64,000 nt of DNA from Berberis thunbergii (GCA_003290165.1 QNQO01000220.1:717001-781000); one strand, 5' to 3'. Positions 1 through 12,026 are shown, numbered from the stretch's first letter. Translations and numbers: made by a program. Notes: generated from the sequence alone by a model not told the origin.

Positions 1-2
1 TA

Positions 3-368
3 GCTCCACTGCCTGAAGGACTTAAACATGCATTCCTCGGACCAGGTGATACCTTTCCTGTTATTATTTCTTCCGTGCTTGATAGCTCACAAGAAGAAGA
101 ATTGATTAATATGTTACGTGAGCACAAATCTGCATTAGGTTGGACTATAGCTGATATCAAAGGTATTAGCCTCTTAATATGTTCCCATAGGATTCACTTA
201 GAAGAAGGAGCTAACCCCCATAGAGACCCTCAAAGACAACTTAACCCTACTATGAAAGAGGTGGTGAAAAAGGAAGTCTTAAAATTGTTAGATGCAGACA
301 TCATTTATCCCATCTTTGATAGCAAGTGGGTTAGTCCAACTCAAGTAGTTCCCAAAAATCTGGAATAA
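3..368 (+). pseudogene. Athila pol: protease-RT linker and start of reverse transcriptase
   Basis: The frame is open from base 3, with no need for an internal start, and reads into the segment before the RT core (PLPEGLKHAFLG, then QRQLNPTMKEVVKKEVLKLL and WVSPTQVVPKN). It stops at 368, and the RT core continues in another frame at about 371, so a frameshift separates them. No protease domain is visible because the window starts downstream of it. It would be part of a polyprotein, not a separate gene. Confidence 0.8.
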
Positions 369-370
369 CA

Positions 371-1783
371 GTGGTGACTAATGATGAGGGGGTGCCTGTT
401 CCTACTAAGGTAGTGACAGGGTGGCGCATGTGCATTGATTATAGGAAGCTTAATTCTGCCACACGCAAGGATCACTTCCCACTTCCATTCATAGACCAAA
501 TCTTAGAGAGAGTAGTTGGTCATTCTTTCTATTGCTTTCTAGATGGGTATTTAGGATATTATCAGATTGAGATTGCATTAGAGGATCAGGATAAGACTAC
601 TTTCACATGTCCTTTTAATAATTATGCTTTTCAACGTGTGCCATTTGGTTTGTGTAATACACCGGCTACGTTTCATAGATGCACGATGAGTACTTTTAGT
701 GACATGGTTGAAAAATATATGGAAGTATTCATGGATGATTTCATTGTTTTTGGAGATTCCTTTGATTCATGTTTATTTCACTTGAAGGCCGTTTTAAGTA
801 GATGTGAAGAGAAGGGTCTGGTGCTTAATTGGGAAAAATGTCATTTCATGGTTTCTTATGGATTAGTTCTGAGACACATAGTTGATAAAGGAATCGAGGT
901 TGATAAAGCTAAAATTGAATTGATTTCTAAATTACCTACACCTAACAGTGTCAAGGATGTGAGATCATTTCTAGGGCACGCGGGTTTTTATAGGAGGTTC
1001 ATACATAATTTTTCTGCCATCTCTAGACTATTAAGCAACCTCCTGGTCAAAGATGTCGTGTTCCAATGGACACAAGAGTGTGAGGACGCCTTTCGAACAC
1101 TCATTGATAAGCTCACCTCTGCTCCCATCATGTATCCACCGGATTGGAATTTACCATTTGAGATAATGTGTGATGGAAGAAACTATGTTGTGAGGATAGT
1201 CTTGGGACAACGAAGGGAAGGGAAGCCCTTTGTTGTTTACTATGCTAGTCGAACACTTAATGATGCTCAAAAGAATTATTCGACTATTGAAAAAGAGTTG
1301 CTAGCTGTAGTTTTTGCTTTAGATAAATTTTGTGCTTATTTGATTGGTACACCTATCACTGTTTTTACTGACCATGCAGCTCTTAAGTTCATTCTTTCTA
1401 AAAAGGATGCTAAGGCAAGATTGATTAGGTGGATTTTACTTCTGCAGAAATTTGATCTAACTATAAAGGATAAGAAGGGGGTCGAAAATGTTGTGGCGGA
1501 TCACTTGTCTCGTTTGGAGTTTATTGACTCTACCAATGGCCCACCCATCCGTGATGACTTCCCTGATGAACACCTATTCGTCGTCACTCAAGTACCATGG
1601 TATGCACACATTGTTAATTACTTGGTTTTCAGCCAAGTTCCATCATCATGGAGTGCTCAAGATAAGCGCAAATTTTTGGTCGAGGTAAGAAATTTTTATT
1701 GGGATGATCCTTATCTATATAAGTATTGCCCCGACCAAATCATGAGGCGTTGTATCCCTGAAGGTGAGATTGAAGTGTCTTAA
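371..1783 (+). pseudogene. Athila pol: reverse transcriptase and RNase H
   Basis: About 470 residues. The RT core shows WRMCIDYRKLN near the start, FPLPFIDQILERV, the FQRVPFGLCNTPATF block and the catalytic FMDDF (the YxDD box in Athila form). The connection domain has FLGHAGFYRRFI. RNase H follows: CDGRNYV with the first Asp, TIEKELLAVVFAL with the catalytic Glu, FTDHAALKFI and ADHLSRLE. The domains convert element RNA to DNA and remove the RNA strand. The frame is open throughout but lacks its natural N-terminal lead-in, which sits in the previous frame. It ends in a stop at the start of the integrase, so it cannot give a whole polyprotein. Confidence 0.92.
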
Positions 1784-1787
1784 ATTT

Positions 1788-2894
1788 TTGTCATAGTGCA
1801 GCTTGTGGAGGCCATTTTTCTATGAAAAAGACCACTGCAAAAATTTTACAGTCTGGATTATATTGGCCTACATTGTTGAAGGACACTAACAATTATTGTC
1901 GTTCTTGTGATAGATGCCAGAAGTTAGGTGCACTGTCCCGGAGACACATGATGCCCCTTAACCCCATCTTAGTCATTGAGATATTTGATTGTTGGGGGAT
2001 TGATTTTATGGGACTTTTTCCACCTTCCTTTGGATATTTGTATATTTGTATATTTTGTTTGCAGTGGACTATGTGTCCAAATGGGTTGAGGCTGTGGCGT
2101 GCCAAAACAATGACAATAACACTCTTGTCAAGTGTATCAAAGAACACATTCTATCCTGTTTTAGTACACCACGAGCTATTATTAGTGATCAGGGGACTCA
2201 TTTCTGTAATTGCTCTTTTGAAGCTTTGATGCGCAGGTATGGAGTTCATCACAAGGTTGCCAATGCCTATCATCCGCAGACAAATGGCCAAGCCGAGTTG
2301 GCAAATCGAGAAGTAAAAAAAATCTTGGAGAAGATGGTGAATCCTGTTAGGAAGGATTGGTCCTTGCGCCTTTCTAATGCACTTTGGGCTTACCGTACCG
2401 CTTATAAGACAATTCTCGGGATGTCTCCATGTCGGCTTATATATGGAAAATCATGTCATTTACCTGTTGAGTTAGAACATCACGCTTATTGGGCCGTAAA
2501 AAGCACTAACTTTGATCTCAATGATGCAGGTATTCAGCGAAAACTTCAGTTAGTTGAAATTGAGGAGTTGCGGAATGATGCCTATGACAATTCTCGAATA
2601 TACAAGGCGAAAATGAAAGTAGTTCATGATAAGCAAATTCTGAGGAAACATTTCGAGCCCAACCAACGAGTCTATCTCTATGACTCACGATTTCATCTTC
2701 ATCCTGGCAAGCTAAGATCGAGATGGATGGGCCCATTCATGGTAAAACAAGTCTTTCCCAATGGTTCCATAGAAATTGAATATCCAAAAGATGGGAGAGT
2801 ATTTAGAGTAAATGGGCAACGTTTGAAGCACTATGTGGAGCGGGTAGAGGTGCCAGAGGAGATCTCTCTGGTTGCTCCTGCCTACTTGATTTGA
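1788..2894 (+). pseudogene. Athila pol: integrase (DDE), frameshifted
   Basis: The N-terminal zinc-binding region (AACGGHFSMKKT, then CRSCDRCQ) is in one frame to about 2,045. The catalytic core and C-terminal domain continue in another from about 2,046. Core motifs: WGIDFMG (first Asp), ISDQGTHF (second Asp), QAELANRE (Glu). The tail has [11 protein letters not shown] and ends in a stop at 2,894. The enzyme would insert the cDNA into the genome. At least one frameshift sits in the core, and another break separates it from RNase H. No env-like ORF follows, unlike full Athila elements. Confidence 0.9.
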
Positions 2895-3185
2895 TATTCT
2901 CCACCCTATCTTTAGTTTAGGTTTTTATTTTTTTAATTCAACAAGAGTTCAGATTTTGAATGCATTTTCATAAAGATTTTACACAATTACCGTAATCATC
3001 TAAGTATTCAATGGAGATTGAGTAGAACACAAAAATGAAGCACTATGTGGAGCGGGTAAAGGTGCCAGAGGAAATCTCTCTGGTTGCCCCTGTCTACTTG
3101 ATTTGATGTTCTCCACCCTATTTTTAGTTTAGGTTTTTATTTTTTATTTTTTTAATTCACCAAGAGTTCAGATTTCGAATGCATA
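2824..3185 (+). repeat. Direct duplication of the integrase tail and 3' flank
   Basis: The sequence from the last 24 codons of integrase into the 3' flank (about 2,824-2,966) is repeated at about 3,036-3,185 with few changes. The period is about 212 bp. Both copies contain GAAGCACTATGTGGAGCGGG and TTCTCCACCCTAT. Duplication inside the element is the simplest explanation. Confidence 0.85.
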
Positions 3186-3728
3186 TAAGTTTAGCCTTTT
3201 AGCCTATCTTCCTGTAGGTTATCTTTTCTTCTCCATATAAGTTTAGTCACGCTTTTCTTACGTGTGAAATTTTTAAGGATAAATTGATTCCGGTAGGTTA
3301 GTTATATGTGATCGTCTTTTATTACGTTATTGTCTCCGGATATATCACAAATTTAGGATATCACATATGACCAACCTTTGTGTTTTCTAGAAAAAAGTGA
3401 AATCTAAAATCCATTTACAATAGGATATATTAATGCATTAAAGACTCTTTTTCTGATTATATTGTTTGGGATGTGAAACACGTAATCGAGCCATCATAGC
3501 GAATCAATACTAGTTGGCGCGTGAAATCTAGGAGGGATTCTTGGAACCTTGTGATTTCTCTAAACTTGATTTCTATTAAATTAAATTTAATTTCACATTT
3601 TAAAATTGCTAGAATTTCTTACATTTAGTTTTGCGTAGTTTTTTTCTTCTTTGACCTTGTATTGTAGATTGTTTTTCCTCGTGGGATCGACACCCCAATC
3701 TTTACTACAATTGACCGCGTGTACTGTT
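3186..3728 (+). other. Non-coding 3' end of Athila element, LTR-like
   Basis: AT-rich with no ORF. It ends with CCTCGTGGGATCGACACCCC (3,677-3,696), a type of motif found near the 3' end of Athila LTRs, and then changes abruptly into the antisense ORF of element A at about 3,730. I cannot place an LTR start, so this is either a truncated 3' LTR or 3' UTR plus LTR remnant. Confidence 0.45.
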
Positions 3729-3739
3729 TGGGCATAATC

Positions 3740-5946
3740 AACAACCCAGTGGAACTCACATTTGCTTTGTTCCCTGAAAAGCTCTTCCTCCCGCATCTTT
3801 GCATCAACAAGTTCACGCTTCAGTAGCTCCAACTTGCCAGTCAGCGCGTCGACCTGACACTGCTCTTTGGCCAGACTTCTCTTCACGACACTAAGTTCAT
3901 GCTTCTCAGTAGTCCGGTCGGATTTCTTTGAAGCACTCTCTTCAGTAAAAGACAACAGTTCAGAACTCGCTTTAGTCACAACTTCATGCATAACCTTGAC
4001 TTCTTGCCTGATACGACTCAACTCCTGCCTAAGTCTTTTCTTTCTAACACCGCCTCTGTCAGATTATGCTCAAGGTCCTCCAGACGAGCCGTCCGAGCCT
4101 CAACGACCACGGTTGACTGATCCAACCGCTTTTCTTCAACCTGCTTCTTAAGTCACTCAATTCCATGGAGTACATTAAAATACAACATTTGCATATGCGA
4201 AAAGACACGCTCCAAGGTGCATACTCTCTCACGAGCCACCTCAACTTTAATCCCAGCAACGGCCCCGTAGCTCAAATGAGACATATCTATCATAAGGTAC
4301 TTCAAGCTTTTATCCATACACCCTTCCAATGAATCCTCCTCGAGTTTTGGAGTGTGATTCATCAGCAAGTTGTGAAGCCTGCTTATATGCTTTCTCGAAG
4401 CATACTCTACGTCCACCTATTGGTGCCAGTCCTGTGAACTTAGCTTCACCAAAGCCGTTGCAAACAGGCTTATTCGTGCATCTGGATGAAGCTTTCTCTG
4501 ATCGAGAACTATGCTGACACCATCCTTCACGATCGCCACTATCCACAAGCTCTCCTCCGTGACCTTTCTCTTGTCAACAACAGCAACCCATTTTGTGCGT
4601 GACGTCTCATTGGGATTCGGAGGGAGAGAAGGCAGTGAAGTATCCAAAGGACCCTCCAACACTTCTAGTTGAGACCTAGAGCGAGACGGTGATCAATGTG
4701 GACTGCAAGAGACACGGCCTATATCGCGACCATTATCATGCAAAACAACTAAAGGGCGATCAGATTCTACCCCCTCAGGCAAATTCTCACAAGAGTCACT
4801 TGCCGGAGTGTCCCCACGAGAATCAGTACTAGCGAAAGCTGCCATCGCAACCAGTACTAGATGGTCATTCAGAGCATCGACCTGTGCGTCACTATGGTTC
4901 AAATTTTCTAAGACTCCTGCCAATAGCAGGTAATCCTTCACCATGTCAAAAACATTAGTCTCTGCCTCAATAGACCTAGCAAGCTCGCGCTCCCCTTCAC
5001 TGGAGGGGGTCGTGCTGAAGGCAGCTCAATTCTAATGCGAGGCCTCTTCCTCATGAAGGAGGCAAGAGTCTCAGATGGCTCCTTCTCATCATACAGAACT
5101 ACAGATTTTGCCCTAGTAGCCTTCCTCTTCTTGGAAGGGCCCCATCTTCCAACTTAATGTGCAACTCTTGATATAGAGTGGGGGCGACGTGCCAGTTGTC
5201 CCACAGCCCACTACAGATGAAGTTGAAAACCCTTATGACATCGACTTCCTTTCTTTTCAGCAAGATGCGAAACTTCTCCATGGTGTTTTGCTCTTCTAAG
5301 ATAAGAGGAGTAGTAAGAAACCTTCCTCAGAAAAATGCAAGCGATGGTTAATTGGCCCACTATCACGCATATCAAAGTCACAAGAAAAGATATGAATTTA
5401 CGAAGCGGCCTGAATTGTTGCTCTAGCGGACGACCCTTGCATTGAAAATACTTCAAATCCGCAGGGGCCAAGAAGCAGTACTTCCGCCAGAACTTGAAAT
5501 CATCAGGTAGCTTAACAAAGCAATTTGGCGACTTCATCTTACAAATAACATTACTCTTTAGCCGAGAAGAGGTCAGCAATTGAATCACCTGCGGAGTCAC
5601 GCTAACACCGACTTCCTTAGTATTGAGCAGAATCATGAGGATGATACTATATCCATTAGTCCCCAACTGAGCCCGAGGAATCCCTAAGAAGTCCAAGAAC
5701 TCCTATAGATCACATCCAAAACCAAAAAATGCACTCCAGTTTGAAGCATTTCGTGATGCAAACAGATAAAACCAGCCAAAGGTGACATCAACGTCTGGTC
5801 GCCCGTTAGGAGATACAACGGCAGGTCCTCAGAAACCCCAAACTTCGTACAGATTTTTGAGAGATCAAGTTCTAACAACAACTTGTCTATGAAAAACTCC
5901 AGGCCCCCGGCCAAGACAGCATCATCAAGAAGGTTTTCTTGAGCCA
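3740..5946 (-). pseudogene. Antisense ORF of element A
   Basis: Runs opposite to the LTR direction. The start chosen is the ATG at 5,946 (MAQENLLDD), conserved in C and D. N-terminal half: FFIDKLL, SPLAGFICLHHEMLQTGV, then LPDDFKFWRKYCF and KGRPLEQQFRPL. A GT-AG intron on the minus strand follows (5,401 to 5,326). The rest has PWDNWHIAP-like and acidic segments and a coiled coil of Lys/Glu heptads (3,740-4,250). The N-terminal half resembles the gypsy-type 'transposase_28'-like domain (PF04195) that I recall from extra ORFs of plant Tat elements; this needs a profile search. Stops and frameshifts break it, and the C-terminus is lost. Function unknown. Confidence 0.72.
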
Positions 5947-6160
5947 TGAAGAAGATGATCAATCTTTTCTAAACATAGCGGTAGCTTCAAAAGTAGAAGA
6001 ATCATACTCTACACAATGGATGACCAAAATAAAGGTTGGCTTCCCGCCCATTTTTTGTTGAGCCAACGCACGTTCAATTAATGCAGCGCGTGGCTCAAGC
6101 AATAATTCAGACTCAATCATCATGAGTGGCACATACCTTCAAGAAGCGACTAAGTGAACC

Positions 6161-6836
6161 GATGATACATAAAAATGGTCACACCCCGGAGCTGTACACA
6201 TGTCATGATGATCTTGAGGAATTACGGCCTCAAGCGTCAGCCCAACACTGATCCGACTGAAGCGGTTCTAAGCCTGCCCAATTGCAGTCCGCCAGGCGGA
6301 CTCGAACTCTCACAACATGCTAGACCCACATGTCTCACAACTATCCTCAATATTCGTAAGCCCTTTTCAAGAAAATATCTTGAGGATCAGCTTCGGACGG
6401 GCAAGTACAGCTACACCCTGCTTCCAACTAGGAAGCAAACACTTGAGTATCTTCCACATAGGGAAACTCCCTTCTACAGATTGCTCTTGGATTGGGAACT
6501 ATCTCCCGTGTATTTATGAGCACAGAGCTAACAGGGAGCTTCCCTCCTACTGCACGACTCCTAATTAGGGAGGGATCTCTAAGAAAATCTCATTCCTAAA
6601 CTACACCTATGATGGCCTGGTAGAATTAGAACTCCTTGCACTATAAGTAAGACATGAGGTTGGTAAGCTAAGGTACGCTACAAATTCCCTATTACAGCAT
6701 TACACATTCCTCAGCGCCCTGTTTGACTTTAGCATCAGAGTGCCATCGGCCACGAACGGTGGTCTGTGGCTCATGTGAGTTACTTGTACAGGTCAGCAGG
6801 ATTAGGTAAAAATGGGAGCAGAAAAAGACTGCATCA
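6161..6836 (+). repeat. 3' LTR of element A
   Basis: Starts GATGATACATAAAAATGG and ends CTGCATCA. It aligns along its length with LTRs at 20,449, 32,596, 42,749 and 51,258. It keeps a TATA-like CACTATAAGTAAG near 6,640. No primer-binding site follows, as expected of a 3' LTR. Confidence 0.88.
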
Positions 6837-7726
6837 ATTTACTTAGTGCTTGTATTGATAATTATTTTTCGCAATTCGAGTTCTTTGTGTAAAAATGCTT
6901 TGAAAAGTCAATTTCATTCATTTCAAAAAACTGAAAATACTAACAACATGAAATGCATTAGATGGTTTAAATAATAAAATATATATTTTTAAAAATTTAG
7001 CAAAATATCATGTAATGGACACCCCCGCCACTCATTCAATTTTTATCAGTTGGGGAAATAAATTCAAACGCCGAGTGTGAGTTCTCCCCCAAATTTTGAA
7101 TTCCCCAAAACATGAGTTAAAGGTTTTTGTTAAAATGTGTATTAAGATGCTCGTCTCAATTTTTTTCTCGTACGATATTGAAAAGTATTAATGACATGAA
7201 ATGCATTAAAATTATATATATAATTTTAGCACTTGTACTGATCATTGGTTAGAATTTTAGTTTTTTGTTTGAATGTGCATTGAGAAACCCTTGCCAGTCC
7301 TTTAAAAAATTGAAAAATATTAACAGCGTGAAATGCATTAGACAATTTTAATAATAAAATATTCTTAAATTTTTTCGCTTGTATTGATCATTGGTTTTGT
7401 TGGAAAGATCTTCAAAATTACATTTCAATGATACAAAGTTTACCAAAATCCGACGACAACGTTGATAGTTATGATAATTTTAATTTTGAAAAAAATGAAA
7501 ACATAATATTTTATCTCTCCGCCACATGTACATTCCATCAACTATTTTCAATTTTTTTTTCTTTGCGGTTATATATGTTTTATATTTACGAACATGTCAT
7601 CGTAGGAAATGAATCTCAACCCTCAACATATTTGCAACTTTCAATCCTAGCCATCTTTCATCTCCAGTCCTCAAGTTTGTCTCAGTCGGCAATGAATAGT
7701 AAAACACCATTTTGAATTGTAATATA
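6837..7726. other. AT-rich spacer with short dispersed repeats
   Basis: No gene seen. Three degenerate copies of a block containing GAAATGCATTA, an AT-rich run and TTGTA(T/C)TGATCATTGG lie at about 6,940, 7,190 and 7,330. The ORF at 7,428-7,715 has no recognisable domain and low-complexity composition, so I do not call it. Confidence 0.5.
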
Positions 7727-8371
7727 CTAGGGTATTCTCCGTGCCATTGACACGATAAATGTTTAAAACTTGTCAAAAAATGACCACCAGTAAGTTTGCA
7801 TCCTTCATACTAACATGCCTAATCACCACCATCAACAATTGAAGAAAAATAAATACATATCAAAATGTTGAGTATGGGAATCGAACCCATGCACTCTTGG
7901 TGTTTTAAGTTCTATATGATCCGTTAGATTCTTAGATTCGAGTAAATCTCAACCTTCTTTTATCTCCAACCTCAAACACTATTCTGATTTGTAGTATAGA
8001 CTAGGGTATTCCCCGTGCCATTGGCACGATAAAAATTAAAAACTTGTCAAAACATGATCACCCTTAAGTTTTCATCCTTCATACTTACATGCCTAATCAC
8101 CACCATCAACAATTGAAGAAATAAATAAATAAATATCAAAATGTGTCCCCCGTGCCGTTGGCACGATAAAAGTTTAACATGATAAATAGAGTTTATTCTA
8201 CTTTAAATATCAAGATAAATAAATATGAAAATGTTGGGTACAAAAATCGAACCCATGCACTCTTGGTGCTTTAAGTTCTACACGATTCGTTAATTATTAT
8301 AATTGGGTAAATCTCAACCATCTTTTAGCTCCAACCTCAAACACCATCATGTTTTGTAATATATATATAGT
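7727..8371 (-). mobile_element. Helitron-like 3' ends in tandem (non-autonomous)
   Basis: Read on the minus strand, two units end in a GC-rich hairpin (CGTGCCAATGGCACG), an 8-9 nt spacer and CTAG followed by host T, which is the Helitron 3' signature. Hairpins are at 7,740-7,754 (one mismatch), 8,014-8,028 (perfect) and 8,151-8,165 (no CTAG after it). CTAG lies at 7,727-7,730 and 8,001-8,004. The bodies are about 275 bp repeats of one another and contain a B-box-like GGTTCGATTCCC. No Rep/helicase is present. The 5' TC end was not located. Confidence 0.6.
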
Positions 8372-9176
8372 TGAATCATGTTTTCCTTGACCTTGACTTG
8401 CACAAGAAACATAAGAGAGACAAAGACCACCGTTATGGTGGCCAATAGCACTCCGATGCTAAAGTCAGAAAATGCTTGAGAAAGGCTTAAAGCTGTAAAT
8501 TGGGTAATGTAGCATACTTTTGTTCATAAACCCCGTGTCCTATTTATAATGTGAGAATCCTTGTTCGGCTAGGCCTTTGGTGGCATAGTTTAGGAAAGGA
8601 TATCATGCTGGAGATCCTTTCCTTGTTAGGAGTCATTCATGTAGGAGAATTTCCTTACACGACTTGGGCTCCTAGATCTGCGGAAGAAACTTTTCTTTTG
8701 GAGTCTTGTCCATGCAAGGGAGTTTCCATGCCCGACTTAAACTTTGGTATATTTTCCTAGTAAGAACCAATGTATTGTTGGCCTGCCCTTCTTAGGTCGG
8801 TCATTCATGTAGGATAATTTCCTTACACGACTTGGGCTCCTAGATCTGCGGAAGAAACTTTTCTTTTGGAGTCTTGTCCATGCAAGGGAGTTTCCATGCC
8901 CAACTTAAACTTTGGTATATTTTTACTAGTAAGAACCAATGTATTGTTGGCCTGCCCTTCTTAGGTCGGTCCTGCAGAAACTTGCCTGATTAGGCTTTAC
9001 GGGTATTGAGTTTGACCTTGTGACGTGAGGGCTTAGTAGATTGCTGCAATTTGGTCAAACCTCCTGGATCTAAACAAGATGGTCTTAGTGTTGTTTGGGA
9101 TTTGCTAGATTGAGTGGGCAGCCAAGTCCGCTTTGTTTTCCTGACAAGATTATCATGATACGTTGTTGTATCATCA
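8372..9176 (-). repeat. 3' LTR of element B with internal duplication
   Basis: Ends on the plus strand in GTATCATCA, the reverse of the family start TGATGATAC. The left part GACCACCGTTATGGTGG..CACTCCGATGCTAAAGTCAG is the reverse of the family LTR 3' region. It is 805 bp because a 168-bp block is duplicated in tandem (8,632-8,799 and 8,800-8,967). Without it the length would be about 637 bp, close to the family's 670. Confidence 0.8.
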
Positions 9177-9200
9177 GCTACCCCCCCACCCCCCCGAGTT
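9177..9200 (-). other. Polypurine tract of element B
   Basis: On the minus strand this is a G-rich run, AACTCGGGGGG then TGGGGGGGTAGC, directly before the LTR start. C and D have a gaGGGGaGTAGC form at the same place. It would prime plus-strand DNA synthesis. Confidence 0.7.
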
Positions 9201-9457
9201 GATGAGCCAACTCATCGGTCCACTAAGTCATATCATGGAGGACCTGAACGGTCACGATGGTTGAATCTGAATCGTCTTCTTGAGCAACGCGCTTCATTAA
9301 TTGGGCCTGCATCTGCTCGAAAAAAGAAAATGGCAAGAATATCGTGCAGAGTTTATTTCCTTTACTTTTTCAATCTTAGAGACTTTGCTTTATTGTTTAG
9401 CTTTTAACGCTTTTTACTTTGTTTATCTTTCGTAATCGAAAGCTTGTACGTTCTTCC

Positions 9458-12026
9458 ATGGCGGTTCAGAATCAACTTTCTGATGAACGATTTGCTAAAG
9501 GTTGTAAGTTCTTCGAGGAGAGGTCAATCTCCAAGTCGAATCTGGAGAGCCTTTGCAAGAAATATGGGATCTCTGGTGATCTGGTGCTCTTCACATTGAG
9601 TGCCAGTCAGATGCTATTGTCTCCTCCAGAAGGATGCATTTTTTTTCACCAGGGTATGTTTCAATTGAACGTCTGTTTCATGTCATCAAGGAGATTTGGA
9701 GCTTCTTGGCGTACCACGGTATTCTGCCCGCTCAGCTAGTGTCAAACGGTTATAGGATGGTGATCGCCATTCTGATTAGGGCGAAGGACGTTGGTGTCCA
9801 AGTGTCTCCGAGGGTGGTTCAACTGCTCACCTCTCATCGGATAAACGAACATGTTGTGTGCGTGTTGACATCGCCGTCTTTCTTTGGCAATCTTCCTGAT
9901 GACTTCAAGTTCTAGCAGAAGTATTGCTTCATGGCTTCTATGGACTTGAAGTATTTCGAGCTTAATGGTTATCTAATCAAGTGGGAGTTCAGATAACTTA
10001 GTAAGTTTGATTCAATTTTGGGATCCCACTAGTATTGATTGCATATTGAAATGTTATCTGTGTTTTTTGTAGGGAAATTTCCAACTATGCCCCTTTCTTC
10101 TTAGGACGAAACAACCATGGATAAATTTTGTGACATGCCTTAGATGCAGGTGGATGATATCGTCTTGTCTTCTAACATTAAGCGCAGTGGATTGTGGGCT
10201 TATTGTCATGAGGCTCCCACTCTTTTTAGAGTTATGAAACCGAAGTCTAGACGCAAACCCTCTTCGAAAAAGAGGAAGTTTATGAAGATTAAGATTTCGA
10301 GCTCGTCAAGAAGGACGGAGTTGAATGAGGCACTTTATTCTTCTGCGTGTCCAAAGAAGCATTTTGTTGCAACTAAGCATGCTCGTGAGCGTTTGGCCCC
10401 TTTAGAGAGGTGGGGCAAGATCTTGATTCATTCGTTGGGGTGGAAGCTGTTGTGTTCGAGGGGAGTAATGCTCAGGTGAAGGCCCCTATTTTTCTTCCCA
10501 ACTTGGAGAAGGAGTATCATTAAATGGTGGGGGTTGAAGATACAAAAAAATTGAGTACTGAGCAGGCAAAGGTCATTGACAACCTATTGTTGCAGGCTAG
10601 TATGCAGCTTCCTCCGATGCAGGTCAGACTCAACCTTTTTTTGTTGAAGGATTTCAAATACAACCCCTCATTGGATCGCAAGTCTTCTCGGTTTGCTGAA
10701 GAGTCTTCTAACTCTCGTTCTTATGGCGAAAAGTATTCTCCATGTCGCCCGTATTGTCCTCAGTCCTGATCTCGACCTCATATTGAGGTGACGACGGGTC
10801 CGAGATATAACTCACTTCCTTCTACTTTCAAATTGGCTAATGAAAGAGAATGGGTAGTTGTGAGTAAGGGGAAATGGTGGAGGAGGGCCTTGATGTGGTA
10901 AAGACAGTGAAGGGCAGTGCTGGAGTGATTACGGTCCCATATGACCTCCATCCGGATATCGGATCAGCCTATTCGCCCTCGGATGTGGTAATGATAGGCA
11001 ACCAGGTCTAGCTCCAAAAGGTTGATATTTCTTTTCCTCCTAGAAGCATATTAGCAGGTGGAATGACTGGCCGGCCAATTGTGATTCAACGCTAGAAGGT
11101 GATACGTTGGGATAGCGTATGGATAAAGGGCAACACCATCTCATGTTGGGGATGTCGTATTAGAATCAAGTTGTCATTGCTGGAATGAAAGTTGAGGCTG
11201 CTCGTGAGAGAGTGTATACCATGGAGCGAGTCCTTAAGAACTTGCAGAAATTATATTTCGATGCTCTCCATGAAATTGATTTATTGAATAAGCAGCTTGA
11301 ATAAAAGAGGCTCGTCCAATCGACTGTTGATCAGGAGGCCTGGCAGGCAAAATAAGAGGCTCAGAGGATTCATTTGGAAATGATTGAGTTTGATTTGGCA
11401 GAGGCAGCGTTCGTGAGGAACAAGTTCAAGGAAGAACTGAACCTTATCCGTCGTGACTTACAATTTGCTTAGGAGAATGCTGCCAAGGCGCGGGCTGAAA
11501 TGCAGGCTCTGAATGAGGAACATGCCAATAAGGAGTTTGAATGCACTGTCCGATGTCAGCAGTTAGAGGCTGATGTTGGCTTCAATGCCAAGAGTGTGAG
11601 GACAATAGAAGAGCAGTTCCTTCTGGCACAAAATGAACTTAGTGTTGTTAAGAAAAACCAGAGTGCCGAGCAATCTGAAATTGATGTGCTGTCAGGCAAG
11701 CTGGAAGAGCTGGAGTGAGAGCTCGTTGAATCAAGAGTACACGAGGAGAAGTTTTTCGCAAGGGCACAATGCACGTTCGAGTTCAGCAGAGTTGTGCAAA
11801 GGAGACTAAAGCTATTGTAGATGATGAAGGAGGAGCATGCTGATTGGGACCTCTCTTACTATAGAGAAGTGTCATTTGCGGAGTTTCGGGAAGCATCCTA
11901 TCAATCAGAAGAAAAGGGTGATCAATATCAGGGTATTCGAGCGGCAACGCCTGTGGACACATTCTTTGCTTCTTTTTCTGGCGAGTCTAGCTCCGCTGTA
12001 TCTGAACATCTTCTTGACGAGAAGTG
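9458..12026 (+). pseudogene. Antisense ORF of element B (most complete copy)
   Basis: Starts at the ATG at 9,458 (MAVQNQLSDERF), matching MAQxNLLDD in A and C. Blocks in order: FFEERSISKSNLESLCKKYG, SPPEGCIFFHQGMFQLNV, VSPRVVQLLTSHRI and LPDDFKF to about 9,915. Intron 10,001-10,072 (GTAAG...TTGTAG). Then a Lys/Arg-rich segment (KPSSKKRKF at about 10,257) and a long coiled coil (about 11,170-11,720). C-terminus MKEEHADWDLSYYREVSFAEF, stop at 12,024-12,026. A few in-frame stops and frameshifts remain. The whole would be about 800 residues. Function unknown; the N-terminal half is like the gypsy-type transposase_28 family from memory. Confidence 0.74.

Larger units (their letters stand above)
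1..3728 (+). mobile_element. Athila-like Ty3/gypsy retrotransposon, 3' part, degraded
   Basis: The pol region reads reverse transcriptase, RNase H, integrase in Ty3/gypsy order, broken by several frameshifts. The integrase tail ([34 protein letters not shown]) is the form I know from Athila. The 5' half lies outside the window. The right part holds a duplicated pol tail and a stretch ending in a GTGGGATCGACA motif like those near Athila LTR ends, joined at about 3,728-3,735 to element A. Both element limits are approximate. It is a dead copy. Confidence 0.88.
3729..6836 (+). mobile_element. Element A: 3' half of non-autonomous Tat-like LTR element
   Basis: Contains the antisense ORF shared with elements B, C and D, followed by a 676-bp LTR. 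The 5' LTR, gag, protease and tandem-repeat part are missing: the left side is cut at about 3,730 where it meets the Athila remnant. The same layout in C and D shows that this is the right half. The purine tract expected before the LTR has been deleted. Confidence 0.82.

Noticed and set aside
7860..8290. tRNA or SINE from GGTTCGATTCCC motifs on the minus strand
   Set aside because: Only the B-box-like word is present; no A box or tRNA fold was found. It is noted under the Helitron-like repeat.
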